Assembly (NCBI GenBank): GCA_034432155.1
Contig: DAOUCP010000098.1
Location: 14,924 to 78,923, forward strand
Direction: 5' to 3'
DNA from: DAOUCP01 sp034432155
GTDB taxonomy: Bacteria; Chloroflexota; Anaerolineae; Epilineales; Epilineaceae
DNA: 64,000 nt
This document shows positions 26,801 through 35,310 of the stretch, one piece after another (the stretch's first letter is position 1; the number at the start of each line of letters is the position of its first letter). The notes below the pieces were generated by a model. It made no database searches. It saw nothing but the letters and a program-made list of their open reading frames with translations, and was not told the origin of the DNA. The translations under genes were made by a program, and so were the position numbers.

Positions 26801-27724
26801 ACCGGCTGAGACCGTAACCTGATGATAGCCGACCACCGGATAGGTCTGCGTCCAGTAGGCCTGTTGGACTTCGCGGATGTAGTGCGTCCCCGGATAGGCG
26901 TAGAGAGTATACGATCCGTCCGCTGCAGTGGTTGTGGAGGCGATGACGGTGCTGCACGCCGAGTCTGCGCAGAGCTGCACGGTCCAGCCGGAGAGGGCTG
27001 ACTCATCGCCATCCCACACCCTGTCACTGTCCTTGTCTTCCCACTTGTAGCCGCTGATCATTGCCCGTGCGATTGCCGTGGTCATGATCGAGAGCGTGCC
27101 ACCACCGGTGACGCCGGTCAGGCTTGTCTGAAGAGACGCACCGGGCCATTGACTCGCTCCGCGACATCCGGGAATGGTGTCCGGCGGCGCGATGTACAGC
27201 CCCCAGTACAAATAGGCCGTGGTCGCCAAGGCGGTAAACGTTACCTCGAGGTACCGCTGGACTCCATCGCCGACGTCGAAAGGTCCCGAGACCTGCGTGA
27301 TGTTCGCGCCACTCGTGTAGAAGTTTCCATAACCACCCGGGATGGGATCGTCGATCTGCAGCGGAGCTCCAGGAGTTGGAAACCCTTGCCGAGTCTGATC
27401 ATATGTTGCGAGATGATCGAATCCGCATGTATTTGTAGAAGCGTAATAGTAGTCGTAGTAAATCTGAAAAGTGTAAGAATTGCCGACGGTGATCCTCGAG
27501 ATCTCTACGTAGTGTGGAACAACATCGGTCTCGAAGTAATCTGAGTTGGTATTGTTGAGAGCACCTTTTGTCCAACTGAAACTAGGCTTCGTCGCCAGAT
27601 GGTAGAAGTTCGCAGCCTGTGCCGATGCCACCGTCGGGATCAGGAAGACTGCCACCATCAGGGCGAAGGCTATCTTTCGCGTCGCTGGTCGCCTCCAGCC
27701 CCCGCCCAAGCTTGTCCATGACAT
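23837..27724 (-). CDS. Large secreted gingipain-type (C25) cysteine protease with adhesin-like domains
   Basis: A 1295-residue protein starting at ATG 27724 behind AGAGGAGGTAGAGACC. A signal peptide (KIAFALMVAVFLIPTVASAQA) is followed by a region of unknown type, a Cna-B/SdrD-like repeat (SGYKWEDKDSDRVWDGDESA ... FGNHH), a DUF11-like domain (YYDITVTNYGPDSL), a fibronectin-like region, and from about residue 950 the C25 peptidase domain (LVGDDTYDY, DPWYADVDDDGVPDLAVGRL). The catalytic His is in NYVGHSS (about 1163) and Cys in VTQWGCYNT (about 1197), as in gingipains. It lies 126 bases upstream of the lasso cyclase on the same strand. Possible link to leader removal is speculative; secretion argues for an outside role. 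Confidence 0.85.
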   Translation of the reverse strand: MSWTSLGGGWRRPATRKIAFALMVAVFLIPTVASAQAANFYHLATKPSFSWTKGALNNTNSDYFETDVVPHYVEISRITVGNSYTFQIYYDYYYASTNTCGFDHLATYDQTRQGFPTPGAPLQIDDPIPGGYGNFYTSGANITQVSGPFDVGDGVQRYLEVTFTALATTAYLYWGLYIAPPDTIPGCRGASQWPGASLQTSLTGVTGGGTLSIMTTAIARAMISGYKWEDKDSDRVWDGDESALSGWTVQLCADSACSTVIASTTTAADGSYTLYAYPGTHYIREVQQAYWTQTYPVVGYHQVTVSAGGTYSAYNFGNHHDLVDLATTKTSSVTSVQWDCSSGPCVPLPFYYDITVTNYGPDSLTSTSPGQPAALVTDGLPANLTVDPDHALPAGCTYSGTPGTTYGGLVTCEIAALGVGSGNSITFRIWVRLHPDDPGTGVLQNTACVAPTPQAKQEEPNRANNCGSVSVTAPVTLAFFQASREDGHVRFDWQTATEELNAGFNLYVEANRQPRRLNAEIIPSKVVNSAVPQEYSFRVAGVAGEIFYLEDVDTQGRTRLHGPFALGQTYGGRLWIEPTNWSAVWAEHERKSLQRAAVERRRLAAVTVARKAVSGLLGYPACEFLVETDGVYRVTNEMLQAAGLDLTGVPRSLLALSNRGRPVPLRFGGPELMGPGSFLEFYGVRLNTLYSHTNVYRLEVAGPGAKRMDRDAAKPGRSVTIPTYYLETSQVNRDRDYADVSPNGDPWYDTMLLVYRQPKTWDGFTIEVDHLVPEGEPPVLRVELWGLSDMLPGPDHHVQIALNGTPVADVVFDAFEVEVVEVTLPRGLVHDGTNTMAIALPADRGAKWDMLALDRYSLTYPRAFVARDGRLMFTGVGSAFRVTNLPSPDVAVYRLVDGQPTFLASPTVAAAGGSYSVTFRGSPDRASYVLASGPGFLAPRINSVRPIVDLTSGVAQYLIVSHPDFIDGLAPLVAARQAQGFTVKIVDVRDVYNQFGDGIFGPEPLRDYIRYASRNMGTEYVLLVGDDTYDYLGTPGHGGISFLPTPFVPSDRTLFLPADPWYADVDDDGVPDLAVGRLPVRTSAELANLVEKMRAYETKTYRRRAVFAADRSFRDTSEIMRAGLPEDWTCQRVHLDELTVSQAQTALQESVNSGMALTNYVGHSSSAVWSFNYLLTSEQAKLLTNFGKPTVVTQWGCYNTYYLQPKFDTLNDLLLLGGTNAAVATMGPTSLATESAERALAVRLMPKLARPGMTIGAAIRDAKRELARELPGLIDVQMGWTLLGDPALVVEPGRP

Positions 27725-28189
27725 GGTCTCTACCTCCTCTTTCGTGCCTGGCAGACAGCCTCCGGAGCATGCGCCGCCACGGGCCAGGGGGAGCCGCAAG
27801 TCACCTTTGCGACCACCTTCGTCTCCCACCAATTCGGCTCCCGCTCGCCGATCACGGGCCGCAGGCACCGTCTGGCCACCACGCCCCTGGCCGGCACTGC
27901 ATTCGGCGTCACGGCGCACACTTTGGGAGCGTCGCCGAAGGACCGGTGGTCCAGGCCGTTCGTGGTCTCTCTGCCGGTTGCCAGGATACGGTTCCGCCTG
28001 ACGGTGCCCAGCAGCACAGCTTCCACGCTCGACCGACCTTCCAAGTTGTCCCGGATCTCCGTGCCCGAGGCGACGTGGGCCCGATTCGACCTCCGGCTGG
28101 TGCGAGTCACGGTGAACATCGGGCTAGCGCCGTGGCTTCCGACCCGAGACCCTCACGTGCCCCACATGCAAGAGTCCCGTGATCGCCGC
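27725..28189. other. Intergenic region upstream of the C25 protease
   Basis: The minus-strand frame 27730-28119 (129 codons, ATG without a ribosome site) and an overlapping plus-strand frame are both open, but neither resembles a known family and the former would overlap the ribosome site of the protease. I do not call either. Confidence 0.4.
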
Positions 28190-28939
28190 AGCCGCATCAA
28201 GTATATAATCTCGCACCCGTGATGCGCCAACCGGTCCGAGCGCAAGGATGGCGCCGGCCTGGTCCATGCGCCTGCGACGGTTGATGGCCAGCGAAGAAGG
28301 CCACGACTGGCTTGATCATGCAGTGGCGGATGAAGGCTCCGGCGCGCTTCTCCTCGGCTCCGTCGATCTCGCCGATCAGCGCGACACGCATGGTCGCCGG
28401 ACCGGTCTCCTGGAGGGCCAAAGGATGTCCGCGAAGATTGTGCCCGGCACTGTATCGCCTCCCATGACCGCAGCGGTGGCCTAGCCGATGCCACGCCGGC
28501 TGAGGGCAATGAGCGTATCGTAGGTCAATGTGCCACTGTGGCTGGCCATATCAACTGGGCCGAGCTGCACGATGCTGCCGGAATGGATCCCCAGCTCGGC
28601 CTCGCCCGGAGTGATAACGCTCCGCGAAACCAGGCCGACGAGGACCAGCTCACGACCGGCCGGAAGGCCATCCTCAGGCCATGTGCCGGGCCGGAACGCC
28701 CTCAGTGATAGGCACCATGACCGAACGCCGGCGTCGGCTGCCTCCGAGATCGAGTTCGCGCCATAGGGACCGGGGACGAAGATCACCCTTGCCTTGGCCA
28801 ACGTGGCGCGGACCGCGTGCCACACGATGTCGAAGGCGGCAACGCCGGCCACCGTCCTACGGGCCTTGGCCGGCGTCACTCCGGCAATCACTGCCGCTAG
28901 TCCGGCAGCAACAGGAACTCTTCGACTGGACACTCGCAC
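28190..28939 (-). pseudogene. sucD: Decayed succinyl-CoA synthetase alpha subunit (sucD)
   Basis: The minus strand from 28939 reads AVIAGVTPAKARRTVAGVAA FDIV, VIFVPGPYGANSISEAADAG, ITPGEAELGIHSGSIVQLGP and SHSGTLTYDTLIALSRRGIG, matching the middle of SucD. A TAG (28481-28483) then interrupts where the family has Gln or similar, the same frame goes on ATAAVMGGDTVPGTIFADIL, and a shift near 28420 moves to ALQETGPATMRVALIGEIDG and MIKPVVAFFAG, the end of the family. The N-terminal CoA-binding part is missing and the active-site His region (SHSG) is altered or lost at the end. Clearly inactive. Confidence 0.78.
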
Positions 28940-29334
28940 AGGGGCCCTTGTGTGCTAGCCGAGACCCGCCGCTGCTGCGCCAACGGCGCGCTTCCTCCGA
29001 CCGAACACCGGGCGGCAGGGCCTTGGTGGACGGCCCCGTCTGGCCTTGGACGCGTCACGTGGGAGGAAGGCCCAGTGCCGCAACGGAAAGAGCGACGACC
29101 CCCATGAGCGCCATACTGGGGCACCGCCAGGAAGCGACACTTGGGAGCGCACGGGCGTCCGGTTCATGGAACGCGATGCGGCTGGGAGCCGGTCTCTGAC
29201 GACCTCCTAGCCCGCTGCGCGGGTGCTTCTGGACGTCACTAGCACATGATCGCAGCTTGGCGGGTTCTCTGCTGGGCGACGCTGGTTGGCAACCATCGCG
29301 GCAACATGGCCCGCCGCGCGCCGCCCACGCGGCC
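28940..29334. other. Gap between the sucD remnant and the coiled-coil gene
   Basis: Nothing recognised on either strand. The expected N-terminal part of sucD is not found here. Confidence 0.4.
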
Positions 29335-30221
29335 CTAGCTCGCCGCGTAACGAGCCAGCGCCTCCTGCCAGTACTCGCGCCGGCCATTCTGCAAGACAAG
29401 AACCGCATCGCGCACCGCAGCCTCGCGGCCGCCGCGCGTGATCCTCTCGCCGGCTACCACCGGTATGGCGCGCAGTCCGGCGCGGCGAAGGTGCCCCGCG
29501 CGGCGCACCGCCCTCGCCACGTCCTCGGCATCGACCACCGCCGACACCTCCACTGCCAACAGACCTCCGGAGCCTCGGCGGCATCTCGTAGCGTCCCCTT
29601 TACCAGGGCATCGATCTGCAGCACATCGGCAAAGTCGGCGGTAGCGAGGTGCGACTCCAGGACATCTTCGAGAAAGACCGGTGATTCGGTGCGCACCCGT
29701 CGCAGGATCTCCCCAAAGTAGGCGCCGGCCTTCTCCCGGTACTCGGCCTCGAGCCACCGCCCCGACCGCCGGTTGAGGACCTCGAGATTGGCCGCCATCC
29801 GTTGCACCTGCCGTTCCGTGCGCACCTGCGCCTCGGCGAGCCGCTGCACCGTTTCCTCGAGGCGCGTCAGCCGCTCTTCGGTACGCGCCTGCGCCTCGGC
29901 GAGCCGCTCCACTGCTGCCTCGAGGCGGGCGACCGCTCCTTCCACCCGCGTCAGCCGCTCCTCCGCGGCCGCCTGCGCCTCGGCGAGCCGCTCGACCGTT
30001 GCCTCGAGGCGTGTCAGGCGCTCTTCGGCACGCGCATGTGCTGCCGCCAGCGCGGCGAGCTGTTCGTCCGTGCGCCGCCCGATGCTCGCCGTCTCGGCGA
30101 GGACCTCCTTGACCTCCCGCAGCAAGTCGGTCGCCATCATGCCGGCTAGTTCGAGTCGCAGCCTCGGCTCGGCAGCTAGTACCTGCAGCAGGGCTTCCAC
30201 GTCTTGTGGTGTCAGAGCCAT
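29335..30221 (-). pseudogene. Coiled-coil protein with C-terminal nuclease-like domain, one frameshift
   Basis: The start at 30221 reads MALTPQDVEALLQVLAAEPR, then about 90 residues of heptad-like repeats (RLEATVERLAEAQAAAEERL and variants), the pattern of DUF3782-type proteins. The next part, LEAEYREKAGAYFGEILRRV and LQIDALVKG, leads to EAPE, where the frame breaks. In the neighbouring frame it resumes GLLAVEVSAVVDAEDVARAV and ends ALARYAAS at 29335. One missing G in the minus-strand run near 29564 explains the shift. These proteins often carry a PD-(D/E)xK-like fold of unknown role. The shift may be real or a sequencing error. Confidence 0.7.
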
Positions 30222-30543
30222 TCCTCGACCTCACCGCCATGTGCCAGACAGCATGCGTGCGCCTAGAACATCTGTCCCAATCCTAGCATCCGCAAACGCC
30301 GAGGGCAAACGCTGCCCGCTGACGCGGTGGCTCCGTCCGACAGGCGCAGATAACGGACTCCCGCCCATGCAGCCGAGCGCAATCGCCGGCGGCCATGTCC
30401 GTCACGTGACGCCAGACAGCCGTCGTGGTATACCCTCTCCCGCGAGCGGTCATCGGCACCGGAGACGGTCCATCGGTCGTCGACGCCGACCCTCGCCTGC
30501 CCGTGAGCGGGCATCGGTGGAGTGGCCTCGAAAGGGGACAGCC
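30222..30543. other. Gap upstream of the secreted protein gene
   Basis: Divergent gap between the coiled-coil gene and the secreted protein gene. No clear -35/-10 pair was found for either direction. Confidence 0.35.
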
Positions 30544-31542
30544 ATGGAACAAGCAACCGCTTCCAGCAGCGTAGCCGCGTGGCTTACCGCCGGACTGCTG
30601 ATGACGATCTTGCTCGGCCCGGCCGTGGCGCTGGATTCGCCCATCGGAAGGTCGGCGCCGGCTGCCTCCGCGATCGTGATCGACCACACCTGCACCGATC
30701 TCGCCCGCATACCGACGGACTGGATCGGAAGAGCGAAACGGCTCACCTTGCACTACGCGCACACATCGCATGGCTCCCAGCTGATCAGTGGGCTAGAGGA
30801 CCTAGAGCGCATCGACCCCCAATATGACGTCGCGGTGCACACCAGCGCCACCGTCGGCCTGCCCTCGGCACCGGATGCATTGCGGATCTACGACGGCAAT
30901 CCCGGCGCCACCTATATTACTCCCGAGCTCTACTGGGCATCGGCCGACGGCATCGCTCGTACGCGCGCGGTCGCCGACACCGGCCTGTTCGGCTTTTCGA
31001 TGTGGGCATGGTGTGGCCAGCAGTCCTCCAACTCCGAGGGGCAGGTCCGGCAGTACCTCGACCAGTTGGACGAGTTCGAGCGGCTTTATCCCGCGATGCG
31101 CTTCATCTACATGACTGGCCACACCGACGGCGGCTCGGCCACGCTGACGCGCAACAACCAGTTGGTCCGGGACTACGTTCGGGCGCACGGCAAGGTCCTG
31201 TTCGACTTCGCCGATATCGAGAGCTACGACCCCGCCGGCAACTACCACCCTGAGACCACCGACGCCTGCGACTGGTGCGAGGACTGGTGCCGGGTTCATC
31301 CCGAGGACTGTCGAAACCTGCCTTCGTCCTGCGCCCACTCGCACCCCTTGAACTGTCGCCGCAAAGGCTATGCCGTCTGGTGGCTGATGTCGCGCCTCGC
31401 TGGCTGGCCCGGGCCATCAGCCACCCCAGGCACTCCGCAGCCCACCGTCCAGCCTCTGCCAAGCAGGACCGTCGAACCACATCCGCTGACCGACTCGGCG
31501 ATCTATCTGCCGGCCGTCTGGCACAGCGGCCCATCCAGCTGA
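30544..31542 (+). CDS. Secreted protein of unknown function with YLP-type tail
   Basis: A 332-residue protein. ATG 30544 follows GAAAGGGGACAGCC. The signal peptide is SVAAWLTAGLLMTILLGPAVA. The mature part opens with IVIDHTCTDLARIPTDWIGR and LHYAHTSHGSQLISGLEDLE, a pattern seen in conserved secreted proteins of unknown role, with GHTDGGS and DIESYDPAGNYHPETTDACD further on. Cys pairs near the end (CDWCEDWC, CRVHPEDC) suggest disulfides. A Pro/Thr linker precedes the C-terminal IYLPAVWHSG, which resembles the tails of three other secreted proteins in this window. The His/Asp/Ser content hints at a hydrolase, but I cannot assign one. Confidence 0.75.
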   Translation: MEQATASSSVAAWLTAGLLMTILLGPAVALDSPIGRSAPAASAIVIDHTCTDLARIPTDWIGRAKRLTLHYAHTSHGSQLISGLEDLERIDPQYDVAVHTSATVGLPSAPDALRIYDGNPGATYITPELYWASADGIARTRAVADTGLFGFSMWAWCGQQSSNSEGQVRQYLDQLDEFERLYPAMRFIYMTGHTDGGSATLTRNNQLVRDYVRAHGKVLFDFADIESYDPAGNYHPETTDACDWCEDWCRVHPEDCRNLPSSCAHSHPLNCRRKGYAVWWLMSRLAGWPGPSATPGTPQPTVQPLPSRTVEPHPLTDSAIYLPAVWHSGPSS

Positions 31543-31745
31543 TTGCCCGGTCTGCCAGGGGCAGCGCCACTGAGGCGCACGGCACCCGCCACGCTTTCGG
31601 GGCGCCCGGCGAACCGGGTAGAATGGCTCAGACCGCCTTGTACTGTGGCCGGGCTATCCGAGAAGCGGCGTGTCTGCCAGGACGGCGGTGGGGCAAGCCC
31701 TCGCGAGGCTGAGGGATGCCAGGGCGGCGCATAGCATTCCATCCG

Positions 31746-31797
31746 AACGTGGACAACCGGAGGGAGCCGACGTTGCCGGGATCCCGCGGCTCAGCGG
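31746..31797 (+). repeat. Dispersed 52-base repeat, copy 1
   Basis: Begins AACGTGGACAACCGGAGGGA and ends CGGCTCAGCGG. The reverse complement of 42755-42806 matches it at 46 of 52 positions with no gap. It sits in the gap before the NDH-2 gene. Confidence 0.75.
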
Positions 31798-31912
31798 AGG
31801 GCCGTCCAGCCACGGAGAAGCGGTGGTCCAGGGAGCAGCTGGGGGCTGGGGCCACCAATCCGGCGGGCCAAGCGCTGTCGAACGAGCCGCGGGCGGGCCC
31901 AAAGGAGCCAGC

Positions 31913-33169
31913 ATGAGCGGAAGTCAGCGACCGCGAGTGGTGATCGTCGGCGCCGGGTTTGCCGGCCTGCGTGCAGCTCGCACCCTGATGGCGGCACCGG
32001 TCGACGTCCTGGTGCTGGATCGCAACAACTACCACACCTTCCTGCCGTTGCTTTACCAGGTGGCGGCGGCCGAACTGGAGCCGGAAGGGATTGTCTACCC
32101 GGTCCGAGGCATTCTGCGGCGGTGCTCCAACGTCAGCTTCGGCATGGCCGATGTCCGGGCCATCGATCTGGCGGCCCATGTCCTCGATACCGGCCAGCGA
32201 TTCGTGGGCTACGACTTCCTGGTCGTAGCGATGGGGAGCACGTCCCACTTCTGCGGCGTAGCCGGGGCAGGGGAGCACGCCTTCCCCCTAAAGACCCTGG
32301 AGGACGGCATTGCGCTACGCAACCACATCCTCTGCTGCTTCGAGCGAGCGGTCGACGAGCCCGACGCCAGCCGTCGCCGTTCGCTACTGACCTTCGCCGT
32401 TGTTGGCGGCGGCGCCACGGGCGTCGAGTTCGCGGGCGCCTTGGCCGAGCTGATTCGTGGCCCTATCGTGCACGACTACCCGACCCTCAATCTAGATGAG
32501 GCACGCATCGTCCTAGTGGAATCCTCCGAGCATCTTCTGGCCGGTCTACCGATGCGGCTGGGCGACTACGCGGCGGCACGGCTGCGCGGCATGGGTGTCG
32601 AAGTCCGCCTCCGCTGCGCCGCCAGCGAGGTCACGCCCACGGCCCTGAGCTTACAGGATGGCAGCCTGCTGGCCACCCATACCGTGGTGTGGATGGCCGG
32701 CGTGCAAGGCGACCCTCGGGTCAGTGCTTGGGGATTGCCGACCATCCGAAACGGCCGGGTGGCAGTCCAGCCCACTCTGCAGGTGCCGGATCATCCTGAA
32801 GTCTACGTCGTGGGAGATCTCGCCTACGCCGAAGAAGCCGGCGCACCACTGCCGATGATTGCGCCAGTAGCCCTCCAGCAGGGAGCCCTGGCAGCCCGAA
32901 ACATCGCCCGGCAGCTCAGCGGCCAACCTCTCCTACCGTTTCGCTACCGCGACCGGGGTGCCATGGTGACCATCGGGCGCAATGCCGCTGCTGTGCGCAT
33001 GGGCGGGAGGGCCTTCACAGGCTTTCCGGCGTGGGCTCTGTGGCTCGGCGTGCACATCTTCCATCTCATCGGCTTTCGCAACCGACTGTTGGTGTTGACT
33101 AACTGGGCTTGGGATTACTTCGTCCACGAGCGGGCCGTCCGCCTGATTCTCCCGTCGAAGGGCGGCTAG
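31913..33169 (+). CDS. ndh: Type II NADH dehydrogenase (NDH-2)
   Basis: A 418-residue flavoprotein of the NDH-2/FAD-dependent pyridine nucleotide-disulfide family. First nucleotide loop VVIVGAGFAGLRAAR (residues 8-22), the NNYHTFLPLLYQVAAAELEP quinone-side motif typical of NDH-2, the second loop FAVVGGGATGVEFAGALAEL, and VYVVGDLAYAEE for FAD. The C-terminal part (WALWLGVHIFHLIGFRNRLL) is the amphipathic membrane-binding segment of the family. ATG 31913 follows AAAGGAGCC. It would pass electrons from NADH to quinone without pumping protons. Confidence 0.9.
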   Translation: MSGSQRPRVVIVGAGFAGLRAARTLMAAPVDVLVLDRNNYHTFLPLLYQVAAAELEPEGIVYPVRGILRRCSNVSFGMADVRAIDLAAHVLDTGQRFVGYDFLVVAMGSTSHFCGVAGAGEHAFPLKTLEDGIALRNHILCCFERAVDEPDASRRRSLLTFAVVGGGATGVEFAGALAELIRGPIVHDYPTLNLDEARIVLVESSEHLLAGLPMRLGDYAAARLRGMGVEVRLRCAASEVTPTALSLQDGSLLATHTVVWMAGVQGDPRVSAWGLPTIRNGRVAVQPTLQVPDHPEVYVVGDLAYAEEAGAPLPMIAPVALQQGALAARNIARQLSGQPLLPFRYRDRGAMVTIGRNAAAVRMGGRAFTGFPAWALWLGVHIFHLIGFRNRLLVLTNWAWDYFVHERAVRLILPSKGG

Positions 33170-33429
33170 CTGCGGCGAAGGACCGCCTGGGCGCGCTGGC
33201 TGGCCGTTCTACGGCCTCGGCGGGAGGCAGCCAGTTGACCTGGCTGATGGGCGGGGGTATGATGTTTGCCGCAGGGTTGGTCCGGCGACGGCGCGGCGCA
33301 CCGCCACCACGGGAGGCCGAGGCACGGCAGGGCGTTGGACACGAGAGCACGGAGCCGGTGGATCCGCAGCGGTGAGCTAACCTTAGGGCCGAACTATCGG
33401 GTCATCCCCAATCGCCGTGCCGCCCAGCC

Positions 33430-34680
33430 ATGGACGCTAGAGCCCGAATCCTGGTGATCGACGACGACCAGGATATGTGTGCCGCCTGCCAGCGCATTTT
33501 GAGCCGGCAGGGGCTCCTTGTCGACACCGCCACCCGGGGCGAGGAGGGGCTGCGCCGCATCGAGTCCGACGGCTACGACGTAGTCCTTCTGGACGTCATG
33601 ATGCCAGACGCCAACGGCATCGATCTCTTGGCGCCGATCCGAGCCCGCGACCCCCACCTTGTCTGCGTCGTCGTCACCTGCTTGGCGACGACCGATGTCG
33701 CGGTACGCGCGATCAAGGAAGGGGCCTACGACTTCATTACCAAGCCGTTCACGCCAGACGATCTGCTGCTCGTCGTTCGGCAGGCGCTGGAGCGGCGGCA
33801 CCTGGCGAAGGAGGCCGAACGGCTGGCGCGGATCGAGGAGGAGGCCAAGCGCCTGGCTGAGGAGAAGGCCAGGCTGGAGGCTGTGGACCACACCCGCATC
33901 GAGTGCATCCGGCTCATCACCCATGAGCTGCGAGCGCCCATTGCCGCCATCCAGAGCTACCTGAACCTCATCCTGGAGGGCATCGTGCCGCAAGAGCAGC
34001 TCATGACGGTGATTGCCAAGGCCGAGTTACGCGCTCGGCAGCAGCTTGAGCTGATTGCTGACCTCCTGGAATGGAGCCGCGTCAAAGAGGCGCCGATGCC
34101 CAAGGAGGCCGGCTTGTCGCGGCTGGACACGGCGCTCGAGGATGTAGTGGAGCAGTTTGAGGCCCAGGCGGCGGAGAAGCACTTGCAGCTCGGGGTCGAA
34201 GTCTCCGGCGACATCCCACCAGTGAGGGCCGGGCCCGAGGCCCTCAAAAGCGTCTGGACGAATCTGGTCGGCAACGCCATCAAGTACACCCCCGATGGCG
34301 GCTCGGTGCAGATTCGTCTGGCCTGCCACGATGGCCACGTCGTGGGCCAGGTCAGCGATTCGGGCATCGGCATTCCGGAAGAAGCCCGTCCCAGGCTCTT
34401 TACCGAGTTCTTCCGCGCCAAGAACGCCAAAGCATTCTGCAAGCAGGGCACGGGGCTCGGGCTGGCCATCGTCCGGCAGATCATCGAAGGTGCAGGGGGT
34501 CGCATCGAGGTCGACTCCGAGGTCGGTCGCGGTACGGTAGTCACCTTCACTCTGCCGTTGGCCGACGCCGAACCGTTGGCCGAGCGGCCGGCCGATGGCT
34601 GTCCCAAGTGTTTTGCCTTAGGGCGTGCGGTGGCTAGGGCGCAACGGCGTGCCGGCCGCGCCGATCCGGCTCGGAGGTGA
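33430..34680 (+). CDS. Response regulator-histidine kinase hybrid
   Basis: A 416-residue signalling protein with its receiver domain at the N-terminus: ILVIDDDQDM, phospho-acceptor Asp in VVLLDVMMPDANG (about residue 55) and KPFTP. A coiled coil (residues 120-155) leads to a HisKA domain with ITHELRAPIAAIQSY, then a HATPase domain with NAIKYTPDGG, SDSGIGIPEE and GTGLGLAIV. The C-terminus carries CPKC. The hdrC start is 3 bases after its stop, so it opens the redox operon and may sense redox state or a small molecule (inference). No membrane segment is visible, so it is cytosolic. Confidence 0.88.
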   Translation: MDARARILVIDDDQDMCAACQRILSRQGLLVDTATRGEEGLRRIESDGYDVVLLDVMMPDANGIDLLAPIRARDPHLVCVVVTCLATTDVAVRAIKEGAYDFITKPFTPDDLLLVVRQALERRHLAKEAERLARIEEEAKRLAEEKARLEAVDHTRIECIRLITHELRAPIAAIQSYLNLILEGIVPQEQLMTVIAKAELRARQQLELIADLLEWSRVKEAPMPKEAGLSRLDTALEDVVEQFEAQAAEKHLQLGVEVSGDIPPVRAGPEALKSVWTNLVGNAIKYTPDGGSVQIRLACHDGHVVGQVSDSGIGIPEEARPRLFTEFFRAKNAKAFCKQGTGLGLAIVRQIIEGAGGRIEVDSEVGRGTVVTFTLPLADAEPLAERPADGCPKCFALGRAVARAQRRAGRADPARR

Positions 34681-34683
34681 GTC

Positions 34684-35271
34684 TTGCTGGTATTCCAGGC
34701 TGAGGAACGGGTCGCTGGCAACCTTCTGCTGAGGGAGGTTTCGTCGCTCAGCGGCGTTCGGGTCCAGGACTGCTACCAATGCGGCAAGTGCACGGCTGGC
34801 TGTCCGGTGGCCACCTACATGGACTTGACACCTCGGCAGGTCATGCGCGCCGTGCAGCTGGGCCGTGCCGAGTTGGTGCTCACCTCGTCGGCTATCTGGT
34901 TGTGTGCCAGTTGCCAGACGTGCTCTGCCCGGTGCCCCATGGAGATCGACGTGGCCCATGTCATGGACACTCTACGCCACCTCGCTCGGCAGCGCGGCGT
35001 GCCGCCCGCCGAGCGAGGCGTGGTGCTGACCCACCGCTTGTTTCTGCAGTCGGTCCAGTACCTGGGGAGGGTGCACGAGCTCGGGCTGGTGGCCGGTCTG
35101 AATCTGCTGACCGGTCGGCCGCTGGCCAACGTGAGGAGCCTTGGTGTGCCTCTGTTCCTCCGGGGCAAGCTGCATCTCTTGCCCCGACGAGCCGGCGGCG
35201 CAGCTATGCGCCGTCTCTTCGCCAGCGCTCGGGCCGCTGAATCGGCTGCTCGAACGCAGCCTACGGCTTAG
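34684..35271 (+). CDS. hdrC: Heterodisulfide reductase subunit C-like Fe-S protein
   Basis: A 195-residue protein with two 4Fe-4S sites, CYQCGKCTAGCP (about residue 30) and CASCQTCSARCP (about residue 75), spaced as in HdrC. The start is TTG at 34684 with a strong GGAGGTGA just upstream. It links the flavin-containing HdrA to the catalytic HdrB and lies between the kinase gene and hdrB in one operon. Confidence 0.88.
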   Translation: MLVFQAEERVAGNLLLREVSSLSGVRVQDCYQCGKCTAGCPVATYMDLTPRQVMRAVQLGRAELVLTSSAIWLCASCQTCSARCPMEIDVAHVMDTLRHLARQRGVPPAERGVVLTHRLFLQSVQYLGRVHELGLVAGLNLLTGRPLANVRSLGVPLFLRGKLHLLPRRAGGAAMRRLFASARAAESAARTQPTA

Positions 35272-35310
35272 CCGAGTGGCCCCGTCTTGCGGCCTAGGGA
35301 GCTCTGGTCC

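Noticed and set aside
27730..28119. 129-codon minus-strand ORF upstream of the C25 protease
   Set aside because: No ribosome site, no recognised family, and its end abuts the ribosome site of the protease gene; an equally long frame is open on the other strand.
28199..28206. Perfect TATAAT on the plus strand
   Set aside because: No matching -35 at a proper distance and no gene starts downstream on that strand.
29773..30543. Long plus-strand extension upstream of the secreted protein start at 30544
   Set aside because: It is the mirror of the coiled-coil repeats on the other strand; the signal peptide and ribosome site place the start at 30544.
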